The notes beneath the pieces are model-generated. The model saw only the letters and a list, made by a program, of their open reading frames with translations. It did no database searches and was not told the origin of the DNA. Source: Winogradskyella forsetii (lineage in GTDB: Bacteria > Bacteroidota > Bacteroidia > Flavobacteriales > Flavobacteriaceae). Taken from it: 64,000 bases of DNA. How positions within the stretch are numbered: the stretch's first letter is position 1; each line of letters starts with the position of its first letter. The stretch lies in contig NZ_CP053348.1 of the NCBI RefSeq assembly GCF_013394595.1, forward strand, positions 2,444,001 through 2,508,000. Reading direction: 5' to 3'. Made by a program: the position numbers and the translations under genes. Positions 7,827 through 17,513 of this stretch are shown here, in pieces.

Positions 7827-8531
7827 TTATAATTTTGATAAATAATGTGGAAACATTCTGTTCCATAAGGGCCAATCGTGTTCAGCCCATTTATGTTCAT
7901 CATACCAGAAAGGTATGTTTTTTTCTGTTAATATCCCAGCCAATCGCTTATTGGCATCTAAACAAATATCCCATTCCCCTACGCCTAGTACAATTTTCAT
8001 GTTCCATAAATCTGGATGATTCGCTCCTGGTAAAAAATCCACGGGATTATTAAAAAACACATTGTCATCATAATGACCATCAACAAAAGATTTAATATCG
8101 AATGATCCACTCATGCTAAACATATGGCTCACACGATCTGGATGTCTAAAGGCAAAATTAGCCGCTTGGTATCCACCAAAACTAGGTCCGGCGACAGCGA
8201 CTTTATGCATTCTTTTTTCTTCACATATTTTATTGACCACTTCATTCATAATAAACTCATCGAACCAAGCGTGATTTTTCGCGCGATCTGCAGGATGAAT
8301 ATTCTTATTATACCAACTCAATTCATTGATACTATCAGGACAATAAATTTGGACCAAACCTTGCTCTGCAAACCAACGCACAGATTCCACAAGTCCCATA
8401 TCCCGACACTCATTATGTTTCCCCATGGTTGTAGGAAATAAAATTACAGGATAACCAGCATGTCCGAAAACTAGCATTTCTATATCCTTACTTAAAGTTG
8501 GTGAGTACCATTTAAAATGTTCTTCCTTCAA
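7827..8531 (-). CDS. Esterase family protein (alpha/beta hydrolase)
   Basis: 234 residues. GPSFGG with S117 is the nucleophile elbow, GEWD with D188 a likely acid, and EHDW with H218 a likely catalytic His. The family is PF00756-like (esterase D, antigen 85, enterochelin esterase), cytoplasmic here because no signal peptide is present. It is the first gene of the five-gene minus-strand operon; the ~195 bp upstream must contain the operon promoter. Because a second esterase opens the facing plus-strand operon, hydrolysis of an ester or amide seems integral to the pathway. The substrate is not predictable. Confidence 0.85.
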   Translation of the reverse strand: MKEEHFKWYSPTLSKDIEMLVFGHAGYPVILFPTTMGKHNECRDMGLVESVRWFAEQGLVQIYCPDSINELSWYNKNIHPADRAKNHAWFDEFIMNEVVNKICEEKRMHKVAVAGPSFGGYQAANFAFRHPDRVSHMFSMSGSFDIKSFVDGHYDDNVFFNNPVDFLPGANHPDLWNMKIVLGVGEWDICLDANKRLAGILTEKNIPFWYDEHKWAEHDWPLWNRMFPHYLSKL

Positions 8532-8727
8532 TTGTTTAGTTTTAAAATAGTTAACTTAAATTTTAAGCGCACAAATTTAGACTATTTGTTTCAGATTGCG
8601 TGAAAAGAGATGTTTTTATTACAAGAATAATTTAACTAAAATTATTAACAAAATCGTTTTCGAAATATAAAAGAATAAACATTAAGCTTTAAAAGACTGA
8701 TAATCAATGAGTTTTTGCGGATAATTC

Positions 8728-9516
8728 CTAGTTCAAAACTTTCATTGCCTCAAAAACTAATTTCGCTACTGCCATAGCGCCTTCAGGTTGAAAATGGGTT
8801 TGATCAGAACTCCCGTCAGGATAAGCTATATACTTATCTTTAGGCAAGTTCATAAAGTAATTTTTACTAACAAAGTCGCGACCTTTTTTACTGAAATAAT
8901 CCATTGACAATTTATTGAGGTCAATAAAATAGGCTCCCAATTCATCAGCAACTTCAAATGCTGCGTCAGGATATTCGCCATGTACATTTTCTAAATGATC
9001 ATCTTTCCATGGGTAGTTTCTTGCTACAGGAGTTAATATGATTGGTTTTGCCTTTTTTTCGAAAGTCTGTGTAGTAAATAATCGTAAAAACTCCTTATAC
9101 CCCTCTATATCAACGTAACGCTCTGGATTTTTCACAGATGCATCATTATGACCAAATTGCATCATCACGATATCGCCTTCCTTGAGATTTTCATAAACCG
9201 ACCTCCAAAGCCCTTCCTGAAAAAATGTTCTGGTACTGCGACCACCTCTTGCACGATCATCAACTATAACGCTGTCAGCTTGGATTAAAGGTTTGAAATT
9301 ATTCAATTCCGACGCCGTAAATAATTCTTGAAAAACTTGTCCCCAACCTGTTTTGGGATATTTCTTTTGATAATAATCCTGTCCTTCTCCGTAATTAACG
9401 GCATAATTTGCTACAGTCGAATCTCCGATTAAGTAAATAGTTACTGGATTATTGTCTCGTGATGTACAATGACTCATGAGTACAAAAAGTAATATTGTCG
9501 CTAATACGTTTTTCAT
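8728..9516 (-). CDS. SGNH/GDSL hydrolase lipoprotein, rhamnogalacturonan-acetylesterase-like
   Basis: 262 residues. The N-terminus (hydrophobic stretch ending LMSHC) is a lipoprotein signal, so the mature protein should be anchored to a membrane by Cys17. The SGNH blocks are present in order: IGDSTV (Ser nucleophile), RGGRSTRTF (Gly), QFGHND (Asn) and DQTHFQPEGA (Asp and His). This arrangement is typical of carbohydrate esterase family 12 enzymes that deacetylate pectic rhamnogalacturonan. No polysaccharide-utilisation genes (SusC/SusD) are nearby, so it seems to be an isolated gene. It is not part of the amidoligase operon downstream, from which it is separated by 196 bp. Confidence 0.85.
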   Translation of the reverse strand: MKNVLATILLFVLMSHCTSRDNNPVTIYLIGDSTVANYAVNYGEGQDYYQKKYPKTGWGQVFQELFTASELNNFKPLIQADSVIVDDRARGGRSTRTFFQEGLWRSVYENLKEGDIVMMQFGHNDASVKNPERYVDIEGYKEFLRLFTTQTFEKKAKPIILTPVARNYPWKDDHLENVHGEYPDAAFEVADELGAYFIDLNKLSMDYFSKKGRDFVSKNYFMNLPKDKYIAYPDGSSDQTHFQPEGAMAVAKLVFEAMKVLN

Positions 9517-9899
9517 TTTTTTGTTTTATGCTGCGCATATTAATACAGAATATTGAGCACCAAAGTATTTACACATTATAAGATAAGTTATTCAAAATAG
9601 CAGGCACATATAAATTCTACTATTGCAATTACAGCTCGTTAATACTGATTCATTCTAAATTTGCTACAAATTTAATGATGTAAGTTTTCTTCAATAACTT
9701 AAATCAATAACTCCTGAAGCTAACTCAATACTCGTAACCAAAGTTAGTTTTTAAAACTCGAAAAACCAATAGTTTCTAACTCATATCTATTTATTGCTTG
9801 TAGGGATAATACTTTAAAGATTTTATAATAAAAGCTAATTTTCAATTCTTAAAGACTAACAAAATGAGTAATTTTGTGGTGCTTAAAAATTTATATACA
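9517..9899. other. AT-rich divergent intergenic region
   Basis: About 380 bp between the divergently transcribed esterase gene and fumC. No ORF, repeat or RNA gene was seen. The fumC promoter element at 9869-9876 is the only site I can support. Confidence 0.5.
9869..9876 (+). promoter_or_regulatory. Candidate -7 element of the fumC promoter
   Basis: TAATTTTG matches the Bacteroidota sigma-A -7 consensus TAnnTTTG. It lies 24 bp before the ATG at 9900 and overlaps the first codons that a start at 9864 would need, so it argues for the later start. No convincing TTG -33 element was found. Confidence 0.5.
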
Positions 9900-11297
9900 A
9901 TGACTTACAGAATAGAAAAAGACACGATGGGCGAGGTTAAAGTACCTGCCGATAAACTTTGGGGTGCGCAAACCGAGCGTTCTCGAAATAACTTTAAAAT
10001 TGGTGCACCTGCTTCAATGCCTTTAGAAATCGTATATGGCTTCGCTTATCTCAAAAAAGCAGCGGCTTATGCCAACTGTGAATTGGATGTTTTATCTCAA
10101 GAAAAGCGTGATTTAATTGCAAAAGTATGTGATGAAATTTTAGACGGACAGCATAATGATCAATTTCCTTTGGTCATTTGGCAAACAGGTTCTGGTACGC
10201 AAAGCAACATGAATGTCAATGAAGTTGTCGCCAATAGAGCGCATCAAATGGCAGGAAAAACAATAGGCGAGGGCGAAAAAACCATTCAGCCTAATGATGA
10301 TGTGAATAAATCTCAATCGTCTAACGACACCTTTCCAACAGGAATGCATATTGCAGCCTACAAAAAAGTGGTCCAAACCACGATTCCTGGTGTTATTCAA
10401 TTACGAAATACATTGCATAAAAAAGCGCTGGAATTTAAAGAAGTTGTAAAAATTGGCAGAACTCATTTAATGGATGCCACACCTTTAACCTTAGGTCAGG
10501 AATTTTCGGGTTATGTATCCCAATTGGATCACGGATTAAAAGCATTGGAACATACATTAGCACATTTAAGTGAACTGGCTTTGGGTGGAACCGCTGTTGG
10601 CACTGGCTTGAACACACCAGAAGGATACGATGTTTTAGTGGCTAAATACATCGCTGAATTCACGGATTTACCTTTTATTACTGCCGAAAATAAATTTGAA
10701 GCCTTGGCGGCTCATGATGCTATTGTAGAAACCCATGGTGCCTTAAAACAATTGGCGGTTTCCTTGAACAAAATCGCTAATGATATTAGAATGATGGCCT
10801 CTGGTCCGCGTTCAGGCATTGGAGAAATTATCATTCCAGCTAACGAACCTGGAAGTTCTATTATGCCCGGAAAAGTGAACCCAACCCAATGTGAAGCCTT
10901 GACCATGGTCTGTGCGCAAGTGATGGGTAACGATGTTGCAATTTCTGTTGGTGGTACACAAGGGCATTACGAGCTGAATGTTTTTAAACCAATGATGGCG
11001 GCGAATATTTTACAATCTGCGCAATTGATCGGTGACGCTTGTGTAAGTTTTGAGGAGCATTGTGCTAGTGGAATTGAGCCTAACCACCAAGTCATTAAGG
11101 AATTATTGAATAATTCGTTAATGCTAGTTACCGCTCTAAATACTAAAATCGGATATTATAAAGCTGCGGAAATCGCAAATACCGCTCATAAAAATGGTAC
11201 TACCCTCAAAGAAGAAGCTGTAAATTTAGGTTACGTTTCTGCTGAAGATTACGACGAATGGGTAAAACCTGAAAATATGGTCGGAAGTTTAAAATAA
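9900..11297 (+). CDS. fumC: Fumarate hydratase class II
   Basis: 465 residues with the start chosen at 9900. The reading frame also has an ATG at 9864, but starting at 9900 gives [21 protein letters not shown], which aligns with the N-terminus of E. coli FumC, and the earlier ATG overlaps a promoter-like element. The family signature [11 protein letters not shown] (active-site loop) and [14 protein letters not shown] and [11 protein letters not shown] are present. It converts fumarate to L-malate in the TCA cycle, as an iron-independent homotetramer in the cytoplasm. It is transcribed alone; the next plus-strand gene begins 82 bp later and is unrelated. Confidence 0.97.
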   Translation: MTYRIEKDTMGEVKVPADKLWGAQTERSRNNFKIGAPASMPLEIVYGFAYLKKAAAYANCELDVLSQEKRDLIAKVCDEILDGQHNDQFPLVIWQTGSGTQSNMNVNEVVANRAHQMAGKTIGEGEKTIQPNDDVNKSQSSNDTFPTGMHIAAYKKVVQTTIPGVIQLRNTLHKKALEFKEVVKIGRTHLMDATPLTLGQEFSGYVSQLDHGLKALEHTLAHLSELALGGTAVGTGLNTPEGYDVLVAKYIAEFTDLPFITAENKFEALAAHDAIVETHGALKQLAVSLNKIANDIRMMASGPRSGIGEIIIPANEPGSSIMPGKVNPTQCEALTMVCAQVMGNDVAISVGGTQGHYELNVFKPMMAANILQSAQLIGDACVSFEEHCASGIEPNHQVIKELLNNSLMLVTALNTKIGYYKAAEIANTAHKNGTTLKEEAVNLGYVSAEDYDEWVKPENMVGSLK

Positions 11298-11378
11298 CGA
11301 TTAAATGAATTAAAAGTTCGGCAAAGTGCGTTTTTTTTCGATTAATTACTATATTAGCATTGATAAATTTAAATACAT

Positions 11379-12773
11379 ATGAAACATAAATTACTTTTTG
11401 GATTTGCAATGCTTAGTTGTTTTGCTTTTGCCCAAACCACTTTTTTACCAAAAGTTGGTATTAATACTAATACTGGAGATGCTCCATACACCATCGCATC
11501 TGGTTTAATTGATGGAGATGCTCTACCAGATATTATAATCGGAACCAATTTAGGTAACACGCTTGAGTGGTATAAAAATAATGGGGACAACACATTTACA
11601 ATTCAACCTTTAATATCTAATACATTGGATGGCATTGGAGGTTTAGCCCTTGTAGATTTAAACAACGATGGTTTTTTGGACCTATTAACCACAGCATACA
11701 ATAATGATTCCGTTGCATGGTATCCCAATGATGGTACAGGAAATTTTACGACTGAAAATATCATTTCCAATAGTATTCTAGGTGCTTCAGGATTCGCATT
11801 AGGAGACATCAATAATGATACTTTTCTTGATATAGCAGTAACAGCTTATGACGGAGACGAAGTGGTTTGGTTTTCTGGTAATGGCACAGGAAGCTTTACA
11901 CTAGAAGCAAATAAAATTGACGACACGTTAAATGCTCCGGGAGTTGTAAATATGAGTGATATTGATGGAGATGGTGATTTAGATGCCTTAGTTGCAACCG
12001 CTGTTTATGGTGGTGATGTTATTGAAATTTTTAGAAATGATTTAATTCCTGGAGGAACGGTGTCTTTTATAAAAGATGCAACTTCTGTAACTACAGGAAA
12101 AGTTGGAATGTTTAATGCCACTTTCGAAGATTTGGATGGTGATGCTAATCTCGATATTTTGGCAACAGAGGTTTCATATGGTGGTGGACCAACAGGTAAT
12201 TTATACTGGTTTGAAGATAATGGTTCTGGATTTACCGAAACTGTATTCACAACATCAATCGCTAATCCTTCCGTAGCGCAATTTAGGGATTTAGATAATG
12301 ATGGCTTAAACGATATAGTTTTGAGCAGTGGAAAATCTAATGCTGGCAATGACATTGTTTGGTTTAAAAATAATGGCGCTGGCAGTTTTGATAGCGAACT
12401 AGTTATTGATGCCACGCAAAGTCAAACCTTTGTATATACGATTACCGATTTTGATATGGATGGCGATTTAGATATTGCAAGTTGCGCCTACAATCAAGAT
12501 GATTTAAATTATTTTGAAAACCAGAAAATTGTACTTAGTGTTCCAAATTCTGAACTTCAAGCAATTTCAATACATCCCAATCCGACAAAAGATATTTTAA
12601 ATTTTGAAGGTTTAAACGAAACCATTATTGTTTCAGTTTTTGATGTGCTAGGAAAACAAGTTCTAGAACAAAAATTACACCTGGGAGAAACACTTAATGT
12701 TTCGCAATTGACCAATGGTCTATACACTATTAAGATTAATAATAAAACATCTTCAAAGTTCTTGAAAGAATAA
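11379..12773 (+). CDS. Secreted FG-GAP/VCBS repeat protein with T9SS type A sorting domain
   Basis: 464 residues. A Sec signal peptide ends at FAFA-Q. The body has seven calcium-binding-like repeats of the pattern DxxxDGxxDI (for example DLNNDGFLDLL, DIDGDGDLDAL, DFDMDGDLDIA), each followed by a WYxNDGxG-type strand, as in FG-GAP beta-propellers. The last ~75 residues (SIHPNPTKDILNFEG, FDVLGKQV, LTNGLYTIKI) form a type A sorting domain recognised by the type IX secretion system. The protein should therefore cross the outer membrane and be released or anchored outside. The ligand is unknown. A strong terminator follows. Confidence 0.9.
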   Translation: MKHKLLFGFAMLSCFAFAQTTFLPKVGINTNTGDAPYTIASGLIDGDALPDIIIGTNLGNTLEWYKNNGDNTFTIQPLISNTLDGIGGLALVDLNNDGFLDLLTTAYNNDSVAWYPNDGTGNFTTENIISNSILGASGFALGDINNDTFLDIAVTAYDGDEVVWFSGNGTGSFTLEANKIDDTLNAPGVVNMSDIDGDGDLDALVATAVYGGDVIEIFRNDLIPGGTVSFIKDATSVTTGKVGMFNATFEDLDGDANLDILATEVSYGGGPTGNLYWFEDNGSGFTETVFTTSIANPSVAQFRDLDNDGLNDIVLSSGKSNAGNDIVWFKNNGAGSFDSELVIDATQSQTFVYTITDFDMDGDLDIASCAYNQDDLNYFENQKIVLSVPNSELQAISIHPNPTKDILNFEGLNETIIVSVFDVLGKQVLEQKLHLGETLNVSQLTNGLYTIKINNKTSSKFLKE

Positions 12774-12795
12774 GAAATAGGTTCATCTAATTTTT

Positions 12796-12830
12796 AAAAC
12801 GCTAGTAAATTTTAACTAGCGTTTTTTTTT
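12796..12830 (+). terminator. Rho-independent terminator
   Basis: AAAACGCTAGT (12796-12806) pairs with ACTAGCGTTTT (12815-12825) around an 8-nt loop and is followed by a T run. It lies 23 bp after the FG-GAP gene. Confidence 0.9.
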
Positions 12831-12871
12831 GTTCAAAAAAATAGCAATCTTTACAAAAACACCAATCAACT

Positions 12872-14110
12872 ATGTCCATTCTAATTACCAATATCAAACA
12901 GCTTTTACAAGTCCACGATACTAATGTCACAATTGTAAAAGGAAGTGACATGAAAGATTTATCCATTCTAGAAAATGCCTATGTCTATATTGAGCACGAT
13001 ACGATTATAGAATTTGGTACAATGGATGAATACAGTACAATTGAAGCTGAAACAATCATTGATGCTACTGGAAAAATAGTCTTACCGTCTTGGTGCGATT
13101 CGCACACGCACATTGTTTATGCAGGCGATAGAACATCTGAGTTTGTCGATAGAATAAACGGTTTATCTTATGCTGAAATTGCCAATAATGGCGGCGGCAT
13201 TTTGAATTCGGCGAAAGTGCTTCAAGACACTTCAGAAGATGATTTATATGCGCAATCCATAAAAAGATTAAACGAACTTATCGCGATGGGCACTGGCGCT
13301 ATAGAAATAAAAACAGGCTATGGTTTAACTTTAGAAGCGGAATTAAAAATGCTTCGCGTTATCAAGCGGATCAAGCAAGAGAGTTTAGCAAAAATTACAC
13401 CAACCCTTTTAGCTGCTCATGCTATTCCAGCAGAATTTCAATCCAAAAAACAAGATTATATAACATATATCACAGAAGAATTAATACCGAAGGCTGCAGA
13501 GTTGCGCATTACTAATTACATTGATGTCTTTTGCGAGGAAGGCTATTTTGATATTGAAGATACCGAAGCCATTTTAGAAGCCGGAAAAAAATACAATCTA
13601 AAACCAAAAATTCATGTGAACCAGTTTAATATACTTGGAGGTGTTGCGCTTGGTGTAAAATACAATGCCCTTTCTGTAGATCATTTAGAAGAATTAGGTG
13701 ATAATGATATTGAAGCTTTAAAAGGAAGTGATACTATGCCTGTGGCGTTACCCGGTTGTTCATATTTTTTAAGTATTCCTTATACGCCTGCCAGAAAACT
13801 CATTGATGCTGGTTTACCATTAGCCATTGCAACGGATTATAATCCAGGTTCTGCACCAAGTGGAAACATGAATTTCATTGTTGCTGCAGCATGTGTAAAA
13901 TTAAAAATGACGCCCGAAGAAGCCATAAACGCAGCAACCATTAATGGCGCTTATGCCATGGGAGTTAGTAATATGTACGGTAGTATTACCAGAGGAAAAA
14001 AAGCAAATCTCATTATTACAAAACCTATGAATCATTATAGTGAAATTCCATATGCGTTTGCTCATAACCCAGTTGAACAAGTCATTATCAATGGTCAACT
14101 TTTAGAATAA
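12872..14110 (+). CDS. hutI: Imidazolonepropionase
   Basis: 412 residues, the normal HutI length. The metal site DSHTHIVYAGDR is preceded by IVLPSWC; EIKTGYGL, LLAAHAIP, KIHVNQF (metal His), VDHLEEL and ATDYNPGSAPSGNM follow in the usual amidohydrolase order. It opens the imidazolone ring to N-formimidoyl-L-glutamate, the third step of histidine degradation. hutG, the next pathway step, lies 1.3 kb downstream on the same strand but is separated by an unrelated minus-strand gene; hutH and hutU are not in the window. Transcription probably starts in the short gap after the upstream terminator. Confidence 0.96.
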   Translation: MSILITNIKQLLQVHDTNVTIVKGSDMKDLSILENAYVYIEHDTIIEFGTMDEYSTIEAETIIDATGKIVLPSWCDSHTHIVYAGDRTSEFVDRINGLSYAEIANNGGGILNSAKVLQDTSEDDLYAQSIKRLNELIAMGTGAIEIKTGYGLTLEAELKMLRVIKRIKQESLAKITPTLLAAHAIPAEFQSKKQDYITYITEELIPKAAELRITNYIDVFCEEGYFDIEDTEAILEAGKKYNLKPKIHVNQFNILGGVALGVKYNALSVDHLEELGDNDIEALKGSDTMPVALPGCSYFLSIPYTPARKLIDAGLPLAIATDYNPGSAPSGNMNFIVAAACVKLKMTPEEAINAATINGAYAMGVSNMYGSITRGKKANLIITKPMNHYSEIPYAFAHNPVEQVIINGQLLE

Positions 14111-14366
14111 AAATCAATTTAGTCCGATAAAAGACAAAAGACCGCTGCGCTTTTAGAATCAAGAACATAGCCAAGCTCTAAATAACTGAGAAACAGAATT
14201 AAATAATTTTAGCATTTTTTTATAGTTCATTATCTTTAAAATATAAAGGTGTCTTAATTTTAATACGCTTGAAACCCTATTATGTTTGTCAAGCAATAAA
14301 CCTCAACTTTAACTGGACATTGATTAAAATAGAAAATCCAAAGGTTTACTCATTTAGAATTTAACC
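14111..14366. other. Intergenic region with a short dispersed repeat
   Basis: Between hutI and the terminator at 14367. It holds a copy of the repeat also seen at 1864-1915 (here about 14138-14170). Nothing else was recognised. Confidence 0.4.
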
Positions 14367-14400
14367 AAAAAAAATCCAGAAGCGAACTTCTGGATTTTTT
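14367..14400. terminator. Bidirectional rho-independent terminator
   Basis: AAAATCCAGAAG pairs with CTTCTGGATTTT around a CGAA tetraloop, with an A run before and a T run after. It sits between hutI and the convergent gene at 14425 and can serve both. Confidence 0.9.
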
Positions 14401-14424
14401 GCTATCAATCAAATATGTTTTTTC

Positions 14425-15312
14425 TTACTTCAATTCAAATTCAGAAGAAGAAATTAATGCTTTATCGTTAAATACATTTATTTTGTAGCGTCCTTTTTCG
14501 AATTTAGAATCTTCTAATTCATTAATATATTCGCATATATTTAAGCTTCTGTTTTCGTAGTTAAAACGACTAATTAAACTGTAGTTTAAAACCTGGTCTT
14601 CAAATTCTATCTGGTCGTTAGAACCTAAAACATTGTTCATAGGATCAATAACCTGTACATATAATTCTTTATCTCCAGCTTCAGTCAACGTGTTTTTAGC
14701 AACCGTAAAACAAACTTTAAGTTTATCACTTCTTGTTGCACGTTCCGTCGGAATTTGTTTTCCGCTTCGTCTTTCAATAACACCCATTCCTACTAAACCT
14801 ACAGTTTGTAGAGCAGCAGCATCTTTTACAACAGTTGCCAGTTCAGTATTTTGTACTAAAAGTGAATCCGTAAACATCGTACGCTCTGCTAATTGAATAT
14901 TTGTACTATCTAAAGAGGTTGCCAAGTATTGGTTTTCAACTTTTAAACGGTCGTTTTCAGTTAAAAGAATATCCATTTCTTCCTGTAGAGCCATGTACTT
15001 CTTTTTGTAACTCCATAAGCTACCAACGCTGTTTTGAGACACTTTAAGAGAATCCATTAAACCTACAATACGTTCTCTTGCCGCAATAAGATCTTGATTC
15101 GTAACTTCACTCTCAGCAATTGCCTCGTCATAATCTTTGGCCATATTGTTAAGATCATTCATTACTTGTTGTTTCTCACTCACTAATAATTTTTCGTTTT
15201 CTTGCTTTTCGCTATAAAGCTTAGACGTGTAAAAAGCTGTTCCTAAGAATAAGACTAGTAAAATTCCTAATCCAACTTTTAGACCTGTACTTGATTTTTG
15301 TGAACCTTCCAT
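14425..15312 (-). CDS. Membrane-anchored coiled-coil protein, unknown function
   Basis: 295 residues. A single transmembrane helix (about 10-27, GLKVGLGILLVLFLGTAFY) follows a short N-terminus. Residues ~30-165 are charged heptad-rich coiled coil (for example NNMAKDYDEAIAESE and LQEEMDILLTENDRLKVEN). A compact C-terminal domain (~190-295) contains KVCFTVAKNTL, LYVQVIDP and KGRYKINVFN and looks like a beta-sandwich. The topology suggests that coil and domain lie in the periplasm. I do not recognise a named family; similar proteins occur in flavobacteria. It interrupts the hutI-hutG pair on the opposite strand. Confidence 0.75.
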   Translation of the reverse strand: MEGSQKSSTGLKVGLGILLVLFLGTAFYTSKLYSEKQENEKLLVSEKQQVMNDLNNMAKDYDEAIAESEVTNQDLIAARERIVGLMDSLKVSQNSVGSLWSYKKKYMALQEEMDILLTENDRLKVENQYLATSLDSTNIQLAERTMFTDSLLVQNTELATVVKDAAALQTVGLVGMGVIERRSGKQIPTERATRSDKLKVCFTVAKNTLTEAGDKELYVQVIDPMNNVLGSNDQIEFEDQVLNYSLISRFNYENRSLNICEYINELEDSKFEKGRYKINVFNDKALISSSEFELK

Positions 15313-15420
15313 AAATTCTTTGGTTTTAAATATTGTTAATAGTTGTTTTTAAATTTTTATTTGAGGTTAAAATAATTAAATAAAACTGTACTTTTATTCT
15401 ATTATTCAAATATTATCCAA

Positions 15421-16440
15421 ATGCATCATCTTATTTTATTTTCAGAAAAAGAAAAACAACAGCTTTTAAAGAAACGTAAAGGCGAATCAAAATTTGGAGA
15501 ACATATTCAGTTAGTACCTAACCTCACCAACATATACGATTCAATTGTTAATTTAGACGTTGACTATGTTGTTTTCGGTATCTGTGAAGATATTGGAGTT
15601 TATGCAAATCACGGAAATACAGGAACTTACAAAGCTTGGGAGGCAACTCTAAAAGTTTTGTTAAACATACAGAGCAATAGCTTTACTAATTCTAAACGTG
15701 TTTTAATTCTTGGCCACTTGGACTATACGGATGAGCGAGAAACGTTGCTCAAATTTAATACCTCGAAAAAGAAACAACTTTCTAAGGTTAGAAAATATGT
15801 AGAAACTATAGATAGTGATGTAAGCCATATAGTAACTTCAATTGTTAGGGCGGGAAAAGTTCCGATTATCATTGGTGGAGGCCACAATAATGCCTATGGT
15901 AATATTAAAGGTTGTGCTTTGGCTAATAACGGAAGAATAAATGTAGTTAATTTTGATGCCCATTCAGATTTTAGAGCTGAAGAAGGGAGACATAGCGGCA
16001 ATGGCTTCAGTTATGCATTTGCTGAAGGGTTTTTGAAGAATTACTTCATATTTGGATTGCACGAAAACTACACCTCAGATAATTTATTTAAGACGCTGAA
16101 AAAGATAAAAAATCTGAAGTACACTACCTATGAAGCACTAGAAGTCAGAAATGAAACAGATTTTAATGCTGAACTAAAAATGGCTTTAGAACATGTTGCC
16201 GAAAAACGATTCGGAATCGAAATAGATTGTGATGCCATACAGCATATTCCTAGTAGTGCAATGACGCCTAGTGGTTTTAGTGTAAAACAAGCTCGACAAT
16301 TCGTTAATTATTTCGGTCAACATGAAAATGCTATGTATTTACATATCTGCGAAGCTTCACCATCCAAGAAAACAGCAAACAAGGTTGGAAAACTGATTAC
16401 GTATTTAATTACAGATTTCATTAGAGCACATGGCAATTAG
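15421..16440 (+). CDS. hutG: Formimidoylglutamase (arginase family)
   Basis: 339 residues of the ureohydrolase fold. Manganese ligands are visible: H155 in GGGHNNAYG, D179/H181/D183 in NFDAHSDFR, and D269/D271 in EIDCDAIQ. It hydrolyses N-formimidoyl-L-glutamate to glutamate and formamide, the last step of one histidine-degradation route. The call as HutG rather than arginase or agmatinase rests on hutI 1.3 kb upstream on the same strand. Its stop overlaps the start of the GNAT gene by 11 bp, so the two are probably translated from one message. Confidence 0.85.
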   Translation: MHHLILFSEKEKQQLLKKRKGESKFGEHIQLVPNLTNIYDSIVNLDVDYVVFGICEDIGVYANHGNTGTYKAWEATLKVLLNIQSNSFTNSKRVLILGHLDYTDERETLLKFNTSKKKQLSKVRKYVETIDSDVSHIVTSIVRAGKVPIIIGGGHNNAYGNIKGCALANNGRINVVNFDAHSDFRAEEGRHSGNGFSYAFAEGFLKNYFIFGLHENYTSDNLFKTLKKIKNLKYTTYEALEVRNETDFNAELKMALEHVAEKRFGIEIDCDAIQHIPSSAMTPSGFSVKQARQFVNYFGQHENAMYLHICEASPSKKTANKVGKLITYLITDFIRAHGN

Positions 16441-16894
16441 AATCATTGATTTCGAAACACCTAATGCCAAAGCCTTTTACGATTTGAATATAGAATGGTT
16501 AAAAACCTTCTTCTATGTCGAACCCTTTGATGAAGAAGTCTTAAGTAATCCAAACAAGTATATTATAAACAAAGGTGGTTTTATTTTCTTCGCTATGAAA
16601 GAGGAAGAGGTCATTGGCACGGCTGCTTTAATGCCAACGGAAAATCCTGGAGTTTTAGAATTAACCAAAATGGCGGTATTACCAAAAGAACGTGGACAGA
16701 AAATTGGACAACTACTGCTACAACATTGTATTGATTTTGCGAGAGCTAAAGAATTAGAAGGACTACTCCTCTATTCCAGTACAAAATTAGAAAATGCAAT
16801 CTACCTTTATAGAAAATACGGATTTAAGGAATTGGAACTTGAAAAGGACAGTCCTTATGTTCGTTCTGATATTAAGATGTTTTTAAAATTCTAA
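16430..16894 (+). CDS. GNAT family N-acetyltransferase
   Basis: 154 residues with the GNAT core: LTKMAVLPKERGQKIGQLLL carries the acetyl-CoA pyrophosphate-binding R/Q-x-x-G-x-G/A pattern (motif A), and NAIYLYRKYGF is the typical C-terminal motif B. The substrate is not predictable. Its ATG lies inside the last codons of hutG (11-bp overlap), implying translational coupling. Its end overlaps by 12 bp the convergent gene at 16883. Confidence 0.88.
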   Translation: MAIRIIDFETPNAKAFYDLNIEWLKTFFYVEPFDEEVLSNPNKYIINKGGFIFFAMKEEEVIGTAALMPTENPGVLELTKMAVLPKERGQKIGQLLLQHCIDFARAKELEGLLLYSSTKLENAIYLYRKYGFKELELEKDSPYVRSDIKMFLKF

Positions 16895-17356
16895 TAATTC
16901 AAAATCTTCACAATCAGTCCCTCTATCATAACATAGAATTTCTAATGTTTCTAAAAGTAATTCGTTCAATTCTTCATTTTCTGGTTGAATAGCATAAGCT
17001 AATTTGAATTCTGAATAAGCACCAGAAATTCTACCCTTTTTTAATCGCCATTTACCAGATTTGAGCAAAAAATCAAAAGCATATTTATCTTTCTTAATGG
17101 ACCACGCTAATTCTTGTTGATGTCGAAGTCTAGAGGCTTCCATCCATCTTGGAATAGTTAATGAAACTGCCAATGCTATAAAAAAGAACAAGATTATTCC
17201 AAAATTATAACCTCCTCTGTTTTTTGAAGGTTGAAGTTTGAATTCTCTGCTATAAGTTGGCACAACTGTGAACGAGCCTTTTCGTTGCATGGAAAATGGC
17301 TTACGAGGACGCATCGTATAAATCCATTTATGCATTCCGAAACCCATGAAACCCAT
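16883..17356 (-). CDS. Small single-pass membrane protein, unknown function
   Basis: 157 residues. A basic N-terminal segment (~1-48) precedes one transmembrane helix (~51-68, FGIILFFFIALAVSLTIP). The C-terminal part, ISGAYSEFKLAYAIQPENEELNELLLETLEIL, looks like one TPR-like helical pair. It may begin at an internal Met (MHKW or MRPRK) rather than the first ATG. Its 3' end overlaps the GNAT gene by 12 bp in convergent orientation. I do not recognise a family. Confidence 0.65.
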   Translation of the reverse strand: MGFMGFGMHKWIYTMRPRKPFSMQRKGSFTVVPTYSREFKLQPSKNRGGYNFGIILFFFIALAVSLTIPRWMEASRLRHQQELAWSIKKDKYAFDFLLKSGKWRLKKGRISGAYSEFKLAYAIQPENEELNELLLETLEILCYDRGTDCEDFELLEF

Positions 17357-17430
17357 AATACAATCTTTATAATATAAGTCTATAAATAGTGAGTAATGTT
17401 ACCGTATTTATGGAATATATTAACTTGAAA

Positions 17431-17511
17431 GACTTGTTAGGTTTTTAAAACCTGACAGGTCTGAGAGTCTTTTTAAACCTCAAAGGTTTCAAATATCTTT
17501 GAGTTTTAAAT
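17431..17511. repeat. Two CCTG/AACCT-type palindromic repeats
   Basis: TTAGGTTTTTAAAACCTGAC and, after about 15 bases, AAACCTCAAAGGTTTCAAAT form two adjacent hairpin-capable units of the family also seen at 3177, 32158, 51184 and 54241. It fills the gap between two minus-strand genes. Confidence 0.55.
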
Positions 17512-17513
17512 AT

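Noticed and set aside
9864-9899. Earlier start for fumC
   Set aside because: It overlaps a TAATTTTG promoter element and adds residues not found in FumC proteins.
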